A stretch of DNA of 64,000 nt from Micromonospora siamensis. Its GTDB lineage: Bacteria > Actinomycetota > Actinomycetes > Mycobacteriales > Micromonosporaceae. Both the position numbers and the translations under genes were made by a program. Below, in pieces: positions 1 to 8,136 of this stretch (position 1 is the first letter of the stretch; each line of letters starts with the position of its first letter). Location of the stretch: the NCBI RefSeq assembly GCF_900090305.1, contig NZ_LT607751.1:682001-746000 (forward strand), given 5' to 3'. The notes under the pieces are model-generated. The model ran no database searches, was not told the origin of the DNA, and worked only from the letters and a program-made list of their open reading frames with translations.

Positions 1-256
1 CGCGACCAGCGGCGCGGGCCCGCCGTCGTCTGCCGGGCCCCGTGCGAATTGTCACCTCTTGTTCGCAGCCGGCGGGCGGTGCCGGCCGGTCCGGCTGGGT
101 ACAGAGCCGGGCCAAGGAGCGCGGACGATCGCCGTCCGGGCCGGTGAAGCCACCGTCCCGGCCGCTGGCCCCGGTCGGATCCGCGCTCTATAAGTTGATG
201 GTTCACAATGCGCCGCGGGACCGCACGTCCCGCGCCGCCGGTCGCCGGGAGGACAC
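1..256. other. Upstream region with possible promoter, no gene
   Basis: No convincing coding sequence lies here. A -10-like TATAAG sits at 189-194 with only a weak -35. A short hairpin (CGCGGGA / TCCCGCG) at about 214-234 would fall in the 5' leader of the gene starting at 257, whose ribosome site GGGAGG is at 247-252. These are sequence matches only. Confidence 0.4.
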
Positions 257-1735
257 ATGGGCAGGGACGTCTCGCAGGGCGCCTTCTCCCGGGAGGACCG
301 GGTCCGCTACCGGCAGAAGGTACGGCGGTGCCTGGACGTCTTCGCGCTGATGCTCGACGACTTCGGGTTCGACGCCGACCGGCCGATGACCGGCCTGGAG
401 ATCGAGCTCAACCTGATCGACCGGCAGGCCGAGCCGGCGATGCGCAACGACGAGATCCTCGCCGACATCGCCGACCCGCTCTTCCAGAGCGAGCTGGGCC
501 AGTTCAACCTCGAACTGAACGCCCTGCCCCGGCTCGTCGAGGGCACCGGCTTCGCCGACTACGAGCAGGACCTGCGCGACAGCCTCACCCGGGCCGAGGA
601 GCGGGCCGCCGGGTCCGACGCCCGGATCGTCATGGTCGGCATCCTGCCCACCCTCACCGAACGGCACCTGGTCGCCGACAACCTCTCCACCGACGAGCGG
701 TACCGGGTGCTCAACGACCAGATCGTCGGCGCCCGTGGCGAGGACATCGAGCTGGACATCCGCGGTGTCGAACGCCTCCAGACGCACACCGACTCGATCG
801 CCCCCGAGGCCGCCTGCACCAGCCTCCAGTTCCACCTCCAGGTGTCACCGGACAGCTTCGCCGACTACTGGAACGCCTCCCAGGCCATCGCCGGGGTCCA
901 GGTCGCGGTGGGGGCGAACTCCCCGTTCCTCTACGGCCGGCAGCTCTGGGCGGAGACCCGGATCGCCCTGTTCCAGCAGGCCACCGACACCCGGCCGGAC
1001 GAGCTGAAAGCCCAGGGGGTACGCCCGCGGGTCTGGTTCGGCGAACGCTGGATCACCTCGATCTTCGACCTCTTCGAGGAGAACGTCCGCTACTTCCCGC
1101 CGCTGCTGCCGATCTGCGAGGAGGAGGACCCGGTCGAGGTGCTGCACGCCGGCGGGGTGCCCGAGCTGGCGGAGCTGCGGCTGCACAACGGCACCGTCTA
1201 CCGCTGGAACCGCCCGGTCTACGACATCATGAACGGCCGCCCGCACCTGCGGGTCGAGAACCGGGTGCTGCCCGCCGGCCCGACCGTGGTGGACATGCTG
1301 GCCAACGCCGCCTTCTACTTCGGACTCGCGCGGGGGCTCGCCGAGTCCGACCGCCCGATCTGGAGTCAGCTCACCTTCAGCGCCGCCGAGGAGAACTTCC
1401 ACGCCGCCGCCCGACGGGGCATGGACGCCGTCCTGCACTGGCCCAAGCTCGGCGACGTGCCGGTGAGCAAGCTGGTCCTCGACGTACTGCTGCCCAGGGC
1501 GGCGAGCGGCCTCGACCGGTTCGGGGTCGCCCCGGCCGAGCGGGACCGGCTGCTCGGCATCATCGAGCAGCGCTGCCGTACCGGCCGCAACGGCGCGGTC
1601 TGGCAGACCGAGACGGTCTGGGCCGCCGAGCGGCACCGGGGCATGGACCGAGGCGCCGCCCTGCACCACATGGTCCAGCGGTACGCCGACCTCCAGCGCA
1701 CCAACGAGCCCGTGCACACCTGGCCGGTCGACTGA
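257..1735 (+). CDS. Glutamate-cysteine ligase family (GCS2-like) carboxylate-amine ligase
   Basis: This is a 492-residue soluble enzyme of the actinobacterial glutamate-cysteine ligase/carboxylate-amine ligase superfamily. Members use ATP to join a glutamate-type carboxylate to an amine. The motif TGLEIELNLID near residues 36-46 matches the glutamate-rich metal/ATP site of the family, and the spacing through LENR-like and HNGTVYRWNRP segments is intact. The ATG at 257 follows a good GGGAGG site. The true substrate cannot be read from the sequence. Actinobacteria make mycothiol rather than glutathione, so a product other than gamma-glutamylcysteine is quite possible. It stands alone, and its 3' end faces the minus-strand gene that follows. 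Confidence 0.8.
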   Translation: MGRDVSQGAFSREDRVRYRQKVRRCLDVFALMLDDFGFDADRPMTGLEIELNLIDRQAEPAMRNDEILADIADPLFQSELGQFNLELNALPRLVEGTGFADYEQDLRDSLTRAEERAAGSDARIVMVGILPTLTERHLVADNLSTDERYRVLNDQIVGARGEDIELDIRGVERLQTHTDSIAPEAACTSLQFHLQVSPDSFADYWNASQAIAGVQVAVGANSPFLYGRQLWAETRIALFQQATDTRPDELKAQGVRPRVWFGERWITSIFDLFEENVRYFPPLLPICEEEDPVEVLHAGGVPELAELRLHNGTVYRWNRPVYDIMNGRPHLRVENRVLPAGPTVVDMLANAAFYFGLARGLAESDRPIWSQLTFSAAEENFHAAARRGMDAVLHWPKLGDVPVSKLVLDVLLPRAASGLDRFGVAPAERDRLLGIIEQRCRTGRNGAVWQTETVWAAERHRGMDRGAALHHMVQRYADLQRTNEPVHTWPVD

Positions 1736-1751
1736 CGGCTCTCGGGTCGGA

Positions 1752-3116
1752 TCAGCGGGTACGGCGGGTGGACCGGCTCCTCGGCGCCGGCTCCTCCGCG
1801 GTGACGTCCGGGCCGCCGTCACCCGGTGCGGTGCCGCTCGCCGGCGCCGTACCGGCCACGGAACCGCCCGACGACGCGGTGCCGGGGGCGTCGACGGAGC
1901 CGCCGGTCGAGGTGGTCGTGGCTTCCGGCGTACCCGGGGTGTCCAGCGTGCCCGCTCCGGCGCGTGGCCGCCGCCCGGCGGCGCGGGCCCGGCCGGCCGG
2001 AGCGGCCGTCGGTACCGGATCCGCGCCGGCCGCCGACGCGCTGCGGTACTCCGTCGAACTGGCCGTCGTCCCGGCGGCCGGAGCGGTGGACCTGCCGGTC
2101 GTGGACGCGGCGGCGCCGGCCACGGAGACCGCCGCGGGGCCGGGGTCGGCGGGCTCGGCCGGCGAGGTGACCGGATCGTCGCCGGTCCGCTGGCGCGGTA
2201 CGGCCACCGCCCCGGCCGGGTCGGTCGAGCGTCGTTCCGCCCGTTGCGCCAGCGCGGCCACCAGGACCGAGGCGGCCACCCCGGCGATCACCGCGTACGG
2301 GGCGGTCAGGTGCGCGGAGACCTGCTCCCGGCCGATCGTGGCCAGCCGGGGCACGGCGAGGAAGTACGCCACGGCCACCAGCAGCGGCCCGGCCGCTCCG
2401 GAGGCTGCCGCCCCGATCCGCCGCCCGGCGTCCCGGGCGCCCCGCCGGGCGGCCAGCGCCCCGATCAGCGCGGCGGAGCCCATCGCGAGCACCGCGCCCG
2501 GCCAGTAGAAGTAGTCCCGGATCCAGAAGCCGGCCCGGTCGGCGCTCAGCTGCCAGATCCCCAACTGCGCGGTGGTGAGGCCGCGGCCGGCGAGGACACC
2601 GTCCACCACGGACGCCACGGCGAGCAGCCAGAGCCAGGCGGCGGTGGCGATGACGTTGGCGGCGGCGGAACGGGTGTGCAGCACCCAGCCGGCGGCCAGC
2701 AGGCCGATCAGCACGCCGATGCCGGCGTACCCGGCGGCGATGCTCTGCGGGGAGAAGCTGTCGGGCACCACGGCCGCCCGCGCGGGGACGGCGACCAGCA
2801 GGACGGTGATCAGGGCGCCCACCGCCCCGGCCGCGGCCAGCGTCCACCGGCGCAGGGTGCCGCCGGGAGCGTCGTCGGCGCCGGCTCGGGCGGAGAGCCG
2901 CTGCCCGCAGACCGCGCCGGCGATCACCGAGCTGGCCGCGATCCAGGTCGCCCAGACCAGGCTGGCGACCCATGCCGCCTCGGCGTCGCCGGCACCGGCC
3001 GGTGGCGTCCAGTTGATGATGCCCAGGCCGTAGCCGAAGCCCAGTTGTGCCGCGCCCGCACCGGCAGCGACACCGATCGCCGTGGCGACCGCTCCTCCCC
3101 AGCCCTGTCTGGCCAT
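1752..3116 (-). CDS. Polytopic membrane protein with low-complexity cytoplasmic tail
   Basis: This is a 454-residue protein of unknown function. From residue 1 to about 265 it has roughly eight hydrophobic segments rich in Ala, Gly, Val and Trp. The last about 180 residues are a Pro/Ala/Thr/Gly-rich tail ending in RSRSTRRTR. I chose the ATG at 3116 because the reading frame extends about 107 codons further upstream without hydrophobic segments or a ribosome site, and the MARQGWGG start leads straight into the first membrane span. It diverges from the PASTA-protein gene at 3300. No known domain is recognisable. Confidence 0.65.
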   Translation of the reverse strand: MARQGWGGAVATAIGVAAGAGAAQLGFGYGLGIINWTPPAGAGDAEAAWVASLVWATWIAASSVIAGAVCGQRLSARAGADDAPGGTLRRWTLAAAGAVGALITVLLVAVPARAAVVPDSFSPQSIAAGYAGIGVLIGLLAAGWVLHTRSAAANVIATAAWLWLLAVASVVDGVLAGRGLTTAQLGIWQLSADRAGFWIRDYFYWPGAVLAMGSAALIGALAARRGARDAGRRIGAAASGAAGPLLVAVAYFLAVPRLATIGREQVSAHLTAPYAVIAGVAASVLVAALAQRAERRSTDPAGAVAVPRQRTGDDPVTSPAEPADPGPAAVSVAGAAASTTGRSTAPAAGTTASSTEYRSASAAGADPVPTAAPAGRARAAGRRPRAGAGTLDTPGTPEATTTSTGGSVDAPGTASSGGSVAGTAPASGTAPGDGGPDVTAEEPAPRSRSTRRTR

Positions 3117-3299
3117 GCCGGGCAGCGTAGCGGCACGGGATCGACGCGGCGACTCGTGGCCGCCGGCGGTCACACCGGGTGAGCGGGCCGGTGTGCAGCG
3201 GTGGCCCCGGTCCGCGCGCTGATCCCTGCCGATGGTGATCGCTGCCGTTACGTTGGAGCCCGAGGGGGCGACGCCCGCCCGGTGGGGAGAGGACGTGCC

Positions 3300-4223
3300 A
3301 TGAGCGACCGCCACGAGGAGCCACCGGCCGGGGACGCCGACCGGACCAGGCCGATGCCCCGCGGGGAGGACCAGCCGGCCGACGCGGCTCCCCAGGCCGA
3401 CAGCCCGGACGCGACCAGGGCGCTGCCCCGGGACCACGGCGCTGCGTCCGGCCCGGAACCGCTCGACCGGACCCGGCAGTTCCCCTCGGTGACCGGCCGG
3501 GCGACCTCGGGCGCGACCGCCCAGGGATCCGGGGCCACCGCCCGCCAGGAGCCGGTGCCCGGTGGACCGGGGACGCCACCGGATGCCACCGCGCCGCTGC
3601 CGCCGGAGCCCGCCGTCTGGGCGGGGCGGGCCGAGGTGCCGGTGGCGCGGCCCGCGGAACCGACCGCTCCCGAGTGGTACGCGGCGGAGCCCGCCGGCCG
3701 CCGCTGGTGGGCCCCGATCCTGCTGGGCATCGTGGCCCTGCTGCTGCTCGCCCTGATCGGCGCGGGTGTCTGGCTGCTGCTGCGCGCCGAGGACGAACGG
3801 ACGGGGCCGGATCGTTCACCGACACCGCTGCCCACCAGCGCACCCCGCACCACCGGCGCTCCCGCCACGACCGCGCCCACCACCCGTCCGGCGAGCACCC
3901 CGCCGCGGAGCGCGACGAGCAGTGCCGCCGAGCGGGTGGCCGTGCCGCCCCTGGTCGGGCTGCCCCGGGACACCGCCGAGGAACTCCTCGACGACGTCGG
4001 CCTGAAGCCGCGGGTGCGTACCCGTGAGTCGGACCGGCCGGCGGGCACGGTGATCGCGAGCGACCCGGACGTCGGTGAACTGGTGCCGGCCGGGAGCGAG
4101 GTGACCCTGGTGGTGGCCGAGGCGCCCGAGTCGAGCGGCCCGCCGACCAGCGGGCGGAGCAGCGCGCCAGCCACCGGGCGGAGCAGCGTGCCGCCGTCGC
4201 CCGAGGTCACCGCGACCCGGTGA
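3300..4223 (+). CDS. Single-pass membrane protein with one PASTA domain
   Basis: The 307-residue product has a disordered, charged N-terminal region of about 130 residues, one strong membrane span (WAPILLGIVALLLLALIGAG, about 137-160), a Thr/Pro linker, and a C-terminal PASTA domain at about 214-277 (VPPLVGLPRDTAEELLDDVG). PASTA domains bind peptidoglycan fragments or beta-lactams, so the C-terminus is probably outside the cell. There is no kinase domain, unlike PknB in this window. The start at 3300 follows GGGGAGAGGA. An upstream in-frame start would add 33 residues without a ribosome site. Confidence 0.75.
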   Translation: MSDRHEEPPAGDADRTRPMPRGEDQPADAAPQADSPDATRALPRDHGAASGPEPLDRTRQFPSVTGRATSGATAQGSGATARQEPVPGGPGTPPDATAPLPPEPAVWAGRAEVPVARPAEPTAPEWYAAEPAGRRWWAPILLGIVALLLLALIGAGVWLLLRAEDERTGPDRSPTPLPTSAPRTTGAPATTAPTTRPASTPPRSATSSAAERVAVPPLVGLPRDTAEELLDDVGLKPRVRTRESDRPAGTVIASDPDVGELVPAGSEVTLVVAEAPESSGPPTSGRSSAPATGRSSVPPSPEVTATR

Positions 4224-4226
4224 GGG

Positions 4227-4670
4227 TCACCAGCCGCGGCGCCGGGTGCCGACCAGGCCCAGTCCGGCGAGGGAGATGGCCAGGCCGAGGATCCCGGACC
4301 AGAACAGTGACCGGCGCAGCGCTGCCGGGTCGTCCGCGGTGCCGGCGGGGGCTCCCCGCGCCTCGCTGACCGGGCCGTCGTGCGGGCCGGCGGTGTGCGG
4401 GTCGGCCGGTTCGTCGACGGGGTCGCCGGCCGCCTCGCCGTTCCACGGTCCGCCGACCCAGTCGGGCTCCGTCCCCGGCGACCCCTCCACGCCGGGGACG
4501 GTGATCTCGGGCGCCGGTACCGGGGCGCTCAACCGGGTCGCCGACTCGGCCGGGTACCGCACTACGACCACGAGGGTGGTGACGGCGCCGACCAGGGCGA
4601 GCAGGACGAAGGCGTAGGCGATGCGGGACCTGTGGTGCCGCCGCGCGGCGGGCAGTTCGACCATGGCCAT
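4227..4670 (-). CDS. Small two-span membrane protein, unknown function
   Basis: This 147-residue protein has membrane spans near residues 18-38 (IAYAFVLLALVGAVTTLVVV) and 121-141 (LFWSGILGLAISLAGLGLVG). An acidic, Pro/Gly/Asp-rich loop of about 75 residues joins them. The N-terminus is basic (RRHHRSR), so both ends are likely cytoplasmic and the loop outside. Its stop codon is 3 nt from the end of the convergent PASTA gene. A start at the second Met (4664) is equally possible. No family is recognised. Confidence 0.6.
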   Translation of the reverse strand: MAMVELPAARRHHRSRIAYAFVLLALVGAVTTLVVVVRYPAESATRLSAPVPAPEITVPGVEGSPGTEPDWVGGPWNGEAAGDPVDEPADPHTAGPHDGPVSEARGAPAGTADDPAALRRSLFWSGILGLAISLAGLGLVGTRRRGW

Positions 4671-4770
4671 CCCAGGTTCAGGGTCCGGGACGCGCGCGGG
4701 GTGGGACTTGCCGGGGTGGGCGTACCGATTCTATGGCCGCGGTACGCCCCCCGACCTGGCAATCGGCGGC

Positions 4771-4986
4771 TCAGCCCACCCGGACCGGGGTCCGGGAGAC
4801 CGGCCGGCGCGGCCGTACGGTGTGCTGGCGGGTCGCCGGCGCGGACCGGAGCTGGCGCAGGCCGGCCGCCTGGACGTAGATCGACCGCCGGTTGACCGCG
4901 TCCCCCGAAGCGTTCAACTCGTAGCCGTCGAGCCACACCCAACCGTCGTACGTCGGCCAGTCGTGCACCCGGATCACCCGGAACAT
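4771..4986 (-). CDS. Small conserved-looking protein of unknown function
   Basis: This is a 71-residue basic protein. The first 50 residues look structured (MFRVIRVHDWPTYDGWVWLD, then YELNASGDAVNRRSIYVQA) and the tail is Arg/Pro rich. The aromatic pattern and the region's codon usage support a real gene. A GTG 13 codons upstream (5025) is an alternative start, and neither start has a strong ribosome site. I do not recognise a named family and propose no function. Confidence 0.5.
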   Translation of the reverse strand: MFRVIRVHDWPTYDGWVWLDGYELNASGDAVNRRSIYVQAAGLRQLRSAPATRQHTVRPRRPVSRTPVRVG

Positions 4987-5698
4987 GATCGGTCTGAGGA
5001 ACTGGACACTCGCTGTTCGCGTCACGTGCAGTACGTCACCGGAGCGGGGAAGCACATGGGCTCCTGGAAGGGATCGGCCGGCGGACGAGCCGGCGGGTGC
5101 TGGATCGGGGGACGTCTCTCGAGGGCCCGGTGCCGGGGTCGTGCCTCGTGACCGGCTCGGTGGGTGGTGGCGGTGGTCGGGCCGTACGCGCTGGTGGCAC
5201 GCCGCCACCCGACCATCACCCGGCTGCTCCCGGTACCGCTCCCGCCGCCGCAGCCTGCTGGCGTGCAGCGGCGGGGTCATTCAACCCGGGGACAGTTCTG
5301 ATCGGTGTTTCCGCACCTCGGAGCCGCTGCGCCGGCGTCGCTCCGTGGGGTGGAAGCGACACGTCTCCGGCGGTGGGCCGGAACGGTGAGTGACCCGAGG
5401 CATACGGACAGATTGCATCAGCGGCATGCTTCATGCAAGTTGCATGTCGACTTTTGCCGATACGTGAGTCGGGCACGCAAAACGACGCTTGAAGACGTGG
5501 ACCTTGGGGCGGCACACTGGACGCCGGTTTCGCCCGCCGCGGCCGGTCGACGACCGGCACCACCCCTGCCGCGAACGATCGCCCGCCGCTCGACGGTCGC
5601 GCCCAGGCGGGCGTGGGCCATCCCGCGCGACCGACCGGAGGTGCCCGGGTGAGCGCGAGGAGCCGACGACCGAGTCCAGCGGTACACGGAGTGGCCCG
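4987..5698. other. Long intergenic region with operator-like cluster
   Basis: About 710 bases without a convincing gene. Frames that are open here have poor codon bias and mixed composition. The stretch from about 5400 to 5500 is clearly less GC-rich than its surroundings and carries the palindromic cluster listed separately. It probably holds the promoter of the XRE regulator gene. Confidence 0.5.
5413..5446. promoter_or_regulatory. Palindromic operator cluster upstream of XRE regulator
   Basis: A 15-nt perfect palindrome CATGCAAGTTGCATG lies at 5432-5446. Before it sit a further half-site TTGCAT at 5413-5418 and GCATGC at 5424-5429. Such dyads are typical binding sites of dimeric helix-turn-helix regulators. 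The closest candidate is the XRE protein encoded from 5699, which would imply autoregulation (inference). Confidence 0.45.
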
Positions 5699-6574
5699 GT
5701 GAGCGAGCGGCGCAGCCCCACCATCCGCCGCCGGCGGCTCGGCGCCGAACTGCGTCGTCAGCGCGAGGCCGCCGGGATCACCATCGAGGTGGTCGCCGAG
5801 CAGTTGGAGTGCTCGGCGTCCAAGATCTCCCGGATCGAGACCGGCCACACCACCGCCACCCCGCGCGACGTCCGGGACATGCTGCGGATCTACGGGGTGG
5901 TCGGCGCCGAGAGCGACGAGCTGGTGCAGATCGCCCGGGAGGCCCGACAGAAGGGCTGGTGGCACCCGTACAGCACGGTGCTGGTCGGGGCCTACGTCGG
6001 GCTGGAGGCGGCGGCCAGCTCGATCCGGGCGTACGAGCAGCAGGTGGTGCCGGGGCTGCTGGAGACCGAGGAGTACGCGGGGGCGATGATCCGCGCCGCC
6101 CGCCCGGACTTCACCGCCGACCAGGTCCAACAACGGGTGCGTGTCCGTCTGGGCCGCCAGTCGTTGTTGACGCAGGACGATCCGGTCGATCTGTGGGTGG
6201 TGCTCGATGAGGCGGTGCTGAGCCGGCCGGTGGGCGGCGACGCGGTGATGCGTGGCCAGCTCAGGCGGCTGGTGGAGGTGGCGGCCCTGCCGAACGTGAC
6301 GCTCCAGATCCTGCCTTTCGAGGTCGGGGCGCACGCCGGCATGGACGGCACGTTCACCATTCTCAGCTTCCCCGAACCGAGTGATCCTGATGTCGTGTAC
6401 GCGGAGAACGCCACGGGTGGGCTCTTCCTGGAGAAGAGCGACGAACTGCAGAAGTACAGCTTCATCTTCGATCACATTCGAGCAGCGGCCATGCGACCGG
6501 AGGAATCCGTCGCACACATCGTGAAACTGGTAGAGGAGCCGTTGTGGAAATGGCGACCAAGGGGTTCTCCGTGA
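5699..6574 (+). CDS. XRE-family transcriptional regulator with DUF5753 domain
   Basis: The 291-residue protein starts with a lambda-repressor-type helix-turn-helix (about residues 10-65: LRRQREAAGITIEVVAEQLE, then SASKISRIETG). A DUF5753 domain follows to about residue 270 (SSIRAYEQQVVPGLLETEEY; LPFEVGAHAGMDGTFTIL). This architecture is very common in Streptomyces and Micromonospora, where each copy is usually paired with a DUF397 protein, as here. The GTG at 5699 gives the usual family length of about 285; the frame extends 70 codons further upstream but without homology-like sequence. The paired genes overlap by 31 nt, so translation is probably coupled. The target genes are not known. Confidence 0.88.
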   Translation: MSERRSPTIRRRRLGAELRRQREAAGITIEVVAEQLECSASKISRIETGHTTATPRDVRDMLRIYGVVGAESDELVQIAREARQKGWWHPYSTVLVGAYVGLEAAASSIRAYEQQVVPGLLETEEYAGAMIRAARPDFTADQVQQRVRVRLGRQSLLTQDDPVDLWVVLDEAVLSRPVGGDAVMRGQLRRLVEVAALPNVTLQILPFEVGAHAGMDGTFTILSFPEPSDPDVVYAENATGGLFLEKSDELQKYSFIFDHIRAAAMRPEESVAHIVKLVEEPLWKWRPRGSP

Positions 6575-6771
6575 ACCTGGCGCAGGCGAGCTGGTTCAAG
6601 AGCTCGAAGAGCGGGCCGAACTGCGACAACTGCGTGGAGGTTGCGTACGTGCCCGGGGTGGTCGGGGTCCGGGACTCGAAGGACAGGAGCGGGCCCGCTC
6701 TGGTCTTCGCTCCGGGCGACTGGCACGCCTTCGTCGCCGGCGCCAGGAACGGCGGGTTCGCCCGGGACTGA
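6544..6771 (+). CDS. DUF397 domain protein
   Basis: This is a 75-residue protein and nearly the whole length is one DUF397 domain: WFKSSKSGPNCDNCVEVAYV, then VGVRDSKDRSGPALVFAPGDWHAF in two pieces. DUF397 proteins are the small partners of XRE/DUF5753 regulators and are thought to act as antagonists or co-factors, as in the WhiJ-type systems of Streptomyces. The GTG start at 6544 lies inside the end of the regulator gene (31-nt overlap), which supports co-translation. Confidence 0.9.
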   Translation: MEMATKGFSVNLAQASWFKSSKSGPNCDNCVEVAYVPGVVGVRDSKDRSGPALVFAPGDWHAFVAGARNGGFARD

Positions 6772-6945
6772 CCGGGCGTACGGACGACAGGCGGGGGCGC
6801 GACCCGATCCGGCAGCGTGGCCGGCCCGGCTCGCGCCCCTTTGGCGTTCCGCCCGTCGCCACTTCCGCCCCGGGTCGTTGAACCGGTCGGTACGGCGCTG
6901 GTCGATTCACCGCCGGGAACGAACCGAACGAGGCAGGCGAGACGG

Positions 6946-7350
6946 ATGACGACGATCGGATCGGACAACCTCACCAACGGGCCGGGCAAGCCGGAGCGGT
7001 TCGGCGGGAAGTACCGCGGCGCCCGCCGGGACACGGTGCTGACGGAGGTGGTCTCCACCGACACCGAGATCGGCGGTCGGGACTCCGGGCCTGGCCCGGC
7101 GGACCAGGGCGTACCGCTGTCCCTGCCGTCGCTCGACCCGAACCCGCTGACCGAGCCGTCGTTCCCGCCGGCCGGCTGGCCGGTGGAGCAGGCCGAGTCC
7201 CTGGTGGACCATCCGCTGCTGCGCGGGCTGCTGATGGAGCTCCCGCCGAAGGGCAGCGTGCCGCCACCGGGCTGGTTGGACCGCTGGTTCGAGGCGACCC
7301 GGGCGATCCTGGAGCTGCTATACGTGCAGGGCGCCGGCCGCCCGCGCTGA
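6946..7350 (+). CDS. Hypothetical protein downstream of XRE/DUF397 pair
   Basis: This is a 134-residue soluble protein. The first about 70 residues are polar and probably flexible. The rest looks folded, with the Pro-rich segment PSLDPNPLTEPSFPPAGWPV, then LVDHPLLRGLLMELPPKGS and a C-terminal helix WLDRWFEATRAILELLYVQ. The ATG at 6946 follows AGGCAGG. The last 33 nt overlap the convergent gene that ends at 7318. I recognise no family. Its position suggests, but does not show, a link with the regulator pair. Confidence 0.6.
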   Translation: MTTIGSDNLTNGPGKPERFGGKYRGARRDTVLTEVVSTDTEIGGRDSGPGPADQGVPLSLPSLDPNPLTEPSFPPAGWPVEQAESLVDHPLLRGLLMELPPKGSVPPPGWLDRWFEATRAILELLYVQGAGRPR

Positions 7351-7917
7351 GCCGGCCTCGGCCGGTAGCGCCCGCTCGGTGAGCCGGCTGTGCCGCAGCG
7401 CGTGCCGGATCCCGATGGTGACGGCGCCGAGCACCCCCACGGTGACCGCGGCGCCGGTCACACCCGGCCCGGTGAACAGGTCCAGGCCGCTCGCCGAGAG
7501 CACCCCGGAGAGGGCGGCCAGGGCGGTGAGCTGCAGCGGCAGCGCGATCAGCGGATGGGCCGCGGCGGCCCGCAGGCCGTGCGTCGCCGGGGTGTGCGGC
7601 GCGGTGACGAAGGCGCCCGCGCCGGCCCGCAGCCGGCGGATCCGGCGGACGGTGACCAGCGCGACGCCGAGGGCCGGTGTGGCGGCGAGCGCCAGGGCGG
7701 CCGCCGCGCCGTCGAACGGCGTACCGCCGGGGCTCTGCAGGCCGGCGGCGAGCACGGCCGCGGTCAGCCCCAGACCGGTCAGGGTGAGGGCGAACAACCA
7801 GCCGGTACGCCGGCGCAGGTGCTGCGCGCGACGGGGGCGGGGCAGCCCCTCCGCCACCAACCCGGCGGCCACCCAGACCACGGCGACCGGCAGCAGTACG
7901 GCGAGATGCTCAGGCAT
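7318..7917 (-). CDS. Hypothetical membrane protein
   Basis: This is a 199-residue protein with about five hydrophobic spans: residues 5-24, 43-61, 72-90, about 123-141, and 148-165 (VTGAAVTVGVLGAVTIGI). Arg-rich loops (PRPRRAQHLRRR; RRIRRLRAG) mark likely cytoplasmic sides. The sequence is rich in Ala, Leu and Thr, and I see no transporter or enzyme motif. Its 3' end overlaps the plus-strand gene ending at 7350 by 33 nt. Confidence 0.6.
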   Translation of the reverse strand: MPEHLAVLLPVAVVWVAAGLVAEGLPRPRRAQHLRRRTGWLFALTLTGLGLTAAVLAAGLQSPGGTPFDGAAAALALAATPALGVALVTVRRIRRLRAGAGAFVTAPHTPATHGLRAAAAHPLIALPLQLTALAALSGVLSASGLDLFTGPGVTGAAVTVGVLGAVTIGIRHALRHSRLTERALPAEAGSARAAGALHV

Positions 7918-8136
7918 GGCCCCAGCCTTGCCCAGTTCGGCACGGCGCGAATCCGGAGTGGACCCGGGTTCTTCCCGCGCTCGTCCCCGTAGGGGTCATC
8001 GCGTCGGGATGATGGGAGTTTCGGCATGTGTGACCGTGCCGGCGCCTGACCTAGCCTCACCTCGATCGGTCAACGTCGATTCACCTGCCGGACCGGCCGG
8101 GTGGACGCTCGCTGCCGGTCGGAGGGAGGTAGGGAG

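Noticed and set aside
208..2508. 766-codon open frame overlapping the glutamate-cysteine ligase gene
   Set aside because: The translation is Arg/Pro/Gly-rich and frame-shifted relative to a gene with clear family motifs; it is a shadow of GC-rich third positions.
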